From Certhia americana (lineage: Eukaryota; Chordata; Aves; Passeriformes; Certhiidae): 64,000 nucleotides of DNA. Under the pieces are notes generated by a model, which worked only from the letters and a program-made list of their open reading frames with translations, was not told where the DNA came from and made no database searches. The stretch covers positions 54,932,650 to 54,996,649 of the forward strand of contig CM031859.1 of NCBI GenBank assembly GCA_018697195.1. The letters run 5' to 3'. This document shows, one piece after another, positions 61,101 through 64,000 of this stretch. How positions within the stretch are numbered: the first letter of the stretch is position 1; the number at the start of each line of letters is the position of its first letter. The position numbers and the translations under genes are program-made.

Positions 61101-64000
61101 AATCCACTTGTTCCCTTTGTTTGCCTCTTTTCTTTGAACTTGACTTTGATGTCTCAGCAGTTTTCACTGAAGACCCTGCTACCAGCACCAACTTTGTGAC
61201 TTTTTTGCTCTCAGCGACTGATGGAGGTGAGATAATGAAGACAGACCGAAGAGGTCCAAATTCTGCCTTCAGCTGTGTTTGCAAGTTGGCACTGGTTAAA
61301 CAGCTCATTGTTAAGGACTGCAAAATGTATTCACTCTGCTATTATTTTTCCATAAATTATTGGTGATCAAGTTGTTGAGTTTGCTTTTTGTTTTGTACAA
61401 TCAGTCTTGATACAAGACATTTCCAGAACATTTCCATTTGAGTATCAGAATAATTGCTGACTTTTTAATTGTTTTGAAAAGCAGCCTCCACTTCTCAGGA
61501 TGCGCAGATCCACATATACAGCCTAGCTCAACTCACAGCCAAGGAAATTTCATTTCATGGGTAAAACAACTTTTACCCCTCGATTCAGTCGCTACTCATC
61601 ACAACAGCTACAAGACGCGCTCTGTGCACACATCTGTCAGAGAAGCGAAGAAGGCGAAGAAGAAAGTTTCAGGAAGCTCTCCCCAGGCAGGTTTCTACAT
61701 CAACCATAAAGACCACCTCTGCATCTCCCGGTTCCTGCCAGCCCAGCTGCAAGGCTGCCGTGGCCCTCCCAATACAGTCAGCCCCCAGAGAGCCTTGAAA
61801 GGGTGCCTGCAGGTGTGCTTTCCTGCCTGCTGCCTCTCGCATCTTTCATTAACTCTCTCATCAGTGTACATCAGCACAGGAGTTATCTGGAGGTGCAGGG
61901 AGGCTATCACTACTTCAGTGATGGGTTTTCGATATCTGTGTTCCTACCAGCTAAGCAGCACCTCTGAGGTGCTGGCTCAGCCTTCCTGTACAGATAAAGG
62001 TGCTGCTAGCCTGCGCTGCTGGCTGGGAAATGGAAATCTGCAAGAGGTTAGAGCTTTTGGCTTCTACTCAGCCAAGCCTTTTTGTGCCAAAGAAATAAAC
62101 TAAGAAACAGCTGTGGTTTGCTGTAGTCAAAGGCCTAAAATACCTTTCAGTGAAATAATAAAGAAAAGACATGATACTTTGCTTTGCTTTTCTGCTCTGA
62201 TCATACTGGCCATCCCTTCTGCACCCCTACCCACTTCGCCTCTGTTTCACCAAGGCACACGCCCCTGATGTGGTTAAGGCCCAAACACTGCTGCAAAAGG
62301 ATTGATGAAAGTCTTTGGTCTCCATAACAGCAGTGAACCCAAGCCCATACTTGGCCAGGACCAAAGACATGGATCATTTCCCTGCCCATGGCTGATGTGC
62401 TCCTGACACTCCCACTCAGCAGAGGCCCCATACTTTCACAATGGTTCTGTTGGTATCACCAGGTTCAGGATCATCTTCACTAAAGGAGAGCTCTGATTGT
62501 ATCTCAAGTAACGTCCTCCAGTCAGAGAGGTACACAAAAGCCTCTCACTGGAGGTGATATGCTCCTGGCTGGAAGGCCTACCAGGAATAGGCAAGATAGG
62601 CCATGTTACACCCAGCTTTGGTGCCTCTCAGAAGCTTCCCACCTGCTCAGGAAGGGGATGGATTCTCCTGCTGCCCCATGAAAATCCCATGGTGGCAGTC
62701 CAGGAGCAGTAACTCACAGGCCCCCCTCCTGAGCTAATACTGTCACAGAAACACCCTTAACTTTCTTTAATCAAAGAGGTTAGAGTAATCCTTTTCTTGC
62801 CAACCTCTGATTTGTGGCCACATCCTTTAACAGAAAACCCCTAACAAGTACAAATGCAGTTTATATGGTGATAAGCTACAGAACCAATGTGATAGTCACT
62901 CCTCCATCACTGCTCTGAAACCCAGGGACTTCTAGTACAAACCTTCATCCCAGCCAGCTGGAGTAGCTACTGCTTGGATCTGAGAGCCAGACCCATTGTG
63001 ATCAGGGAGGACTGAACCTGACACACACCTGCACCACGATTTTGCAACAAAAATCACAAAGCAGCAAGCATGATGATTAAAATAAGATGTTTTATTCCAG
63101 CAGTCCCCCCTCCTTTTTGTCACTAGCAAGTTTTGCTGTGCTGTCTCTCCGACATCCAGAAAATACTTATTCCCATCCTCTCTGGCAGTTGACCAGCGGA
63201 GCAGCTTGGTTTTTATGTGACAGGATGAACAGAACGAATGGGGAAATTTATTTGATACCTTTGTTTGCCTTCCTGTCAGTGATACAAGCTCTTCGTTCCT
63301 CTTTAACATTCATAACTAACTTTTTCCAGGATTTCCAACAAGAGAAATCCACTTTTGTCTAGAGCACAGGAACATTTCCAGAAGTCTGTGTCCCAAAGGC
63401 AGCCCTGTACTCTTTTGAAGACCATGCTGAGGATGCTTCAGCTTCAGCCTTGCTCCACCAAAGCAGGTTTCCACATGCTAATCCAACCTTTCCAGTAAAA
63501 CCAGGCTCTGTGATAGGAGAGCCCAAGTGCTACATGTGTAGTTTTGGACTGACCAGATTTCTCTTGACTGAACACACAGGCTGGCCAAGGACACCCCAGT
63601 TCTGGAACAATGTTCAAGTGTTGCAGTGATGAGGATGTTTTGAGAAGCTGCATGTAGAGCAACACAACCAAGCAGCAGAGTGTGCTGCCCTTGCAGTTTC
63701 CAAATCCTTGAATCTGCTGAGGAAGTTTGTGTTCATAGGAGAGCTGCTGCAAGTCAACAAAAGACTTCCTTGGGAGGTGATGATTTTCCCTTACCTTTAC
63801 TCATGTTAAGTAAATGCATGAAAATCTCTCTCTATCTATCTATCTAATATATATATTATGTATTTTGTTGGAAATAAGGGAAGGATATTTTACTCAGCAG
63901 GCCCAAATCCCAACCAGCAGTCTGAATCGATCATAGGCTGTGTATCATGTGCTTGCTTTATGGAGACTCTTGTCCACCAGAACAAACTCACAAAGGACAG
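58101..64000. other. MYB 3' flank, no gene recognised
   Basis: No exon recognised. In other amniotes AHI1 lies downstream, tail to tail with MYB, so its 3' end would be expected on the minus strand here or beyond. A minus-strand AATAAA at 58723-58728 followed by a T12 run is a possible 3' end. A GT-rich tract lies at 60782-60862 and a (CTAT)n/(AT)n microsatellite near 63824-63858. A 221-codon plus frame at 61438-62103 resembles nothing known to me. Confidence 0.55.
63824..63858. repeat. (CTAT)n and (AT)n microsatellite
   Basis: CTCT and CTAT tetranucleotide units grade into an AT run. Simple-sequence repeat with no coding role. Confidence 0.85.

Noticed and set aside
62932..63309. 125-codon minus-strand frame near the right edge
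   Set aside because: Reads somewhat protein-like but has no motif I recognise, no clear splice context and no supporting neighbour. I looked for AHI1 sequence and could not match it.

Overview
The window is vertebrate nuclear DNA, almost certainly from a bird. Genes are split by long introns with GT/AG borders, coding density is low, and there is one CpG island. Two copies of the avian CR1 LINE 3' end are visible (12.33-12.55 kb, minus; 44.71-44.93 kb, plus). The only gene I recognise, MYB (c-Myb), encodes a protein closest to the chicken one as I remember it. A bird-type LTR at the left edge and A/C-rich tracts would fit a songbird, but that is a weak inference.

Layout. 1-28.6 kb: gene-poor 5' flank of MYB. 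It holds a microsatellite plus solo-LTR-like repeat, an unrecognised broken minus-strand reading frame near 3.1-3.4 kb, a TA/CA microsatellite at 4.56-4.80 kb, a CR1 copy, an odd roughly 0.8 kb pyrimidine-strand satellite at 18.5-19.3 kb, and otherwise unremarkable AT-rich DNA. 28.65-31.64 kb: CpG island with the MYB promoter (E2F-like site, GGA-repeat tract) and exon 1. 29.8-58.1 kb: the whole MYB gene on the plus strand, 15 constitutive coding exons plus the alternative exon 9A. All exon phases join without a break to a 642-residue protein, or 764 residues with exon 9A. 58.1-64 kb: 3' flank with no recognisable exon.

MYB encodes a sequence-specific activator with three Myb repeats (R1-R3), a KIX/p300-binding activation helix, a FAETLQ/leucine-rich motif and a C-terminal negative regulatory region with two IKQE sumoylation motifs and the EVES motif. 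Control layers visible in the DNA are the GC-rich TATA-less promoter, a T48 tract in intron 1 where the mammalian gene has its elongation block, the 9A cassette, and a 3'UTR with three miR-150-type and two miR-15/16-type seed matches.

Most interesting candidates: (1) an unlisted alternative first exon at 30348-30373, whose donor is in the same phase as exon 1; (2) a phase-compatible 27-codon cassette exon in intron 14 at 48655-48735; (3) a second phase-compatible 87-codon open segment at 51123-51383; (4) the intron-1 T48 tract; (5) the 18.5-19.3 kb satellite. All coordinates were read by eye, and no database or alignment was available.
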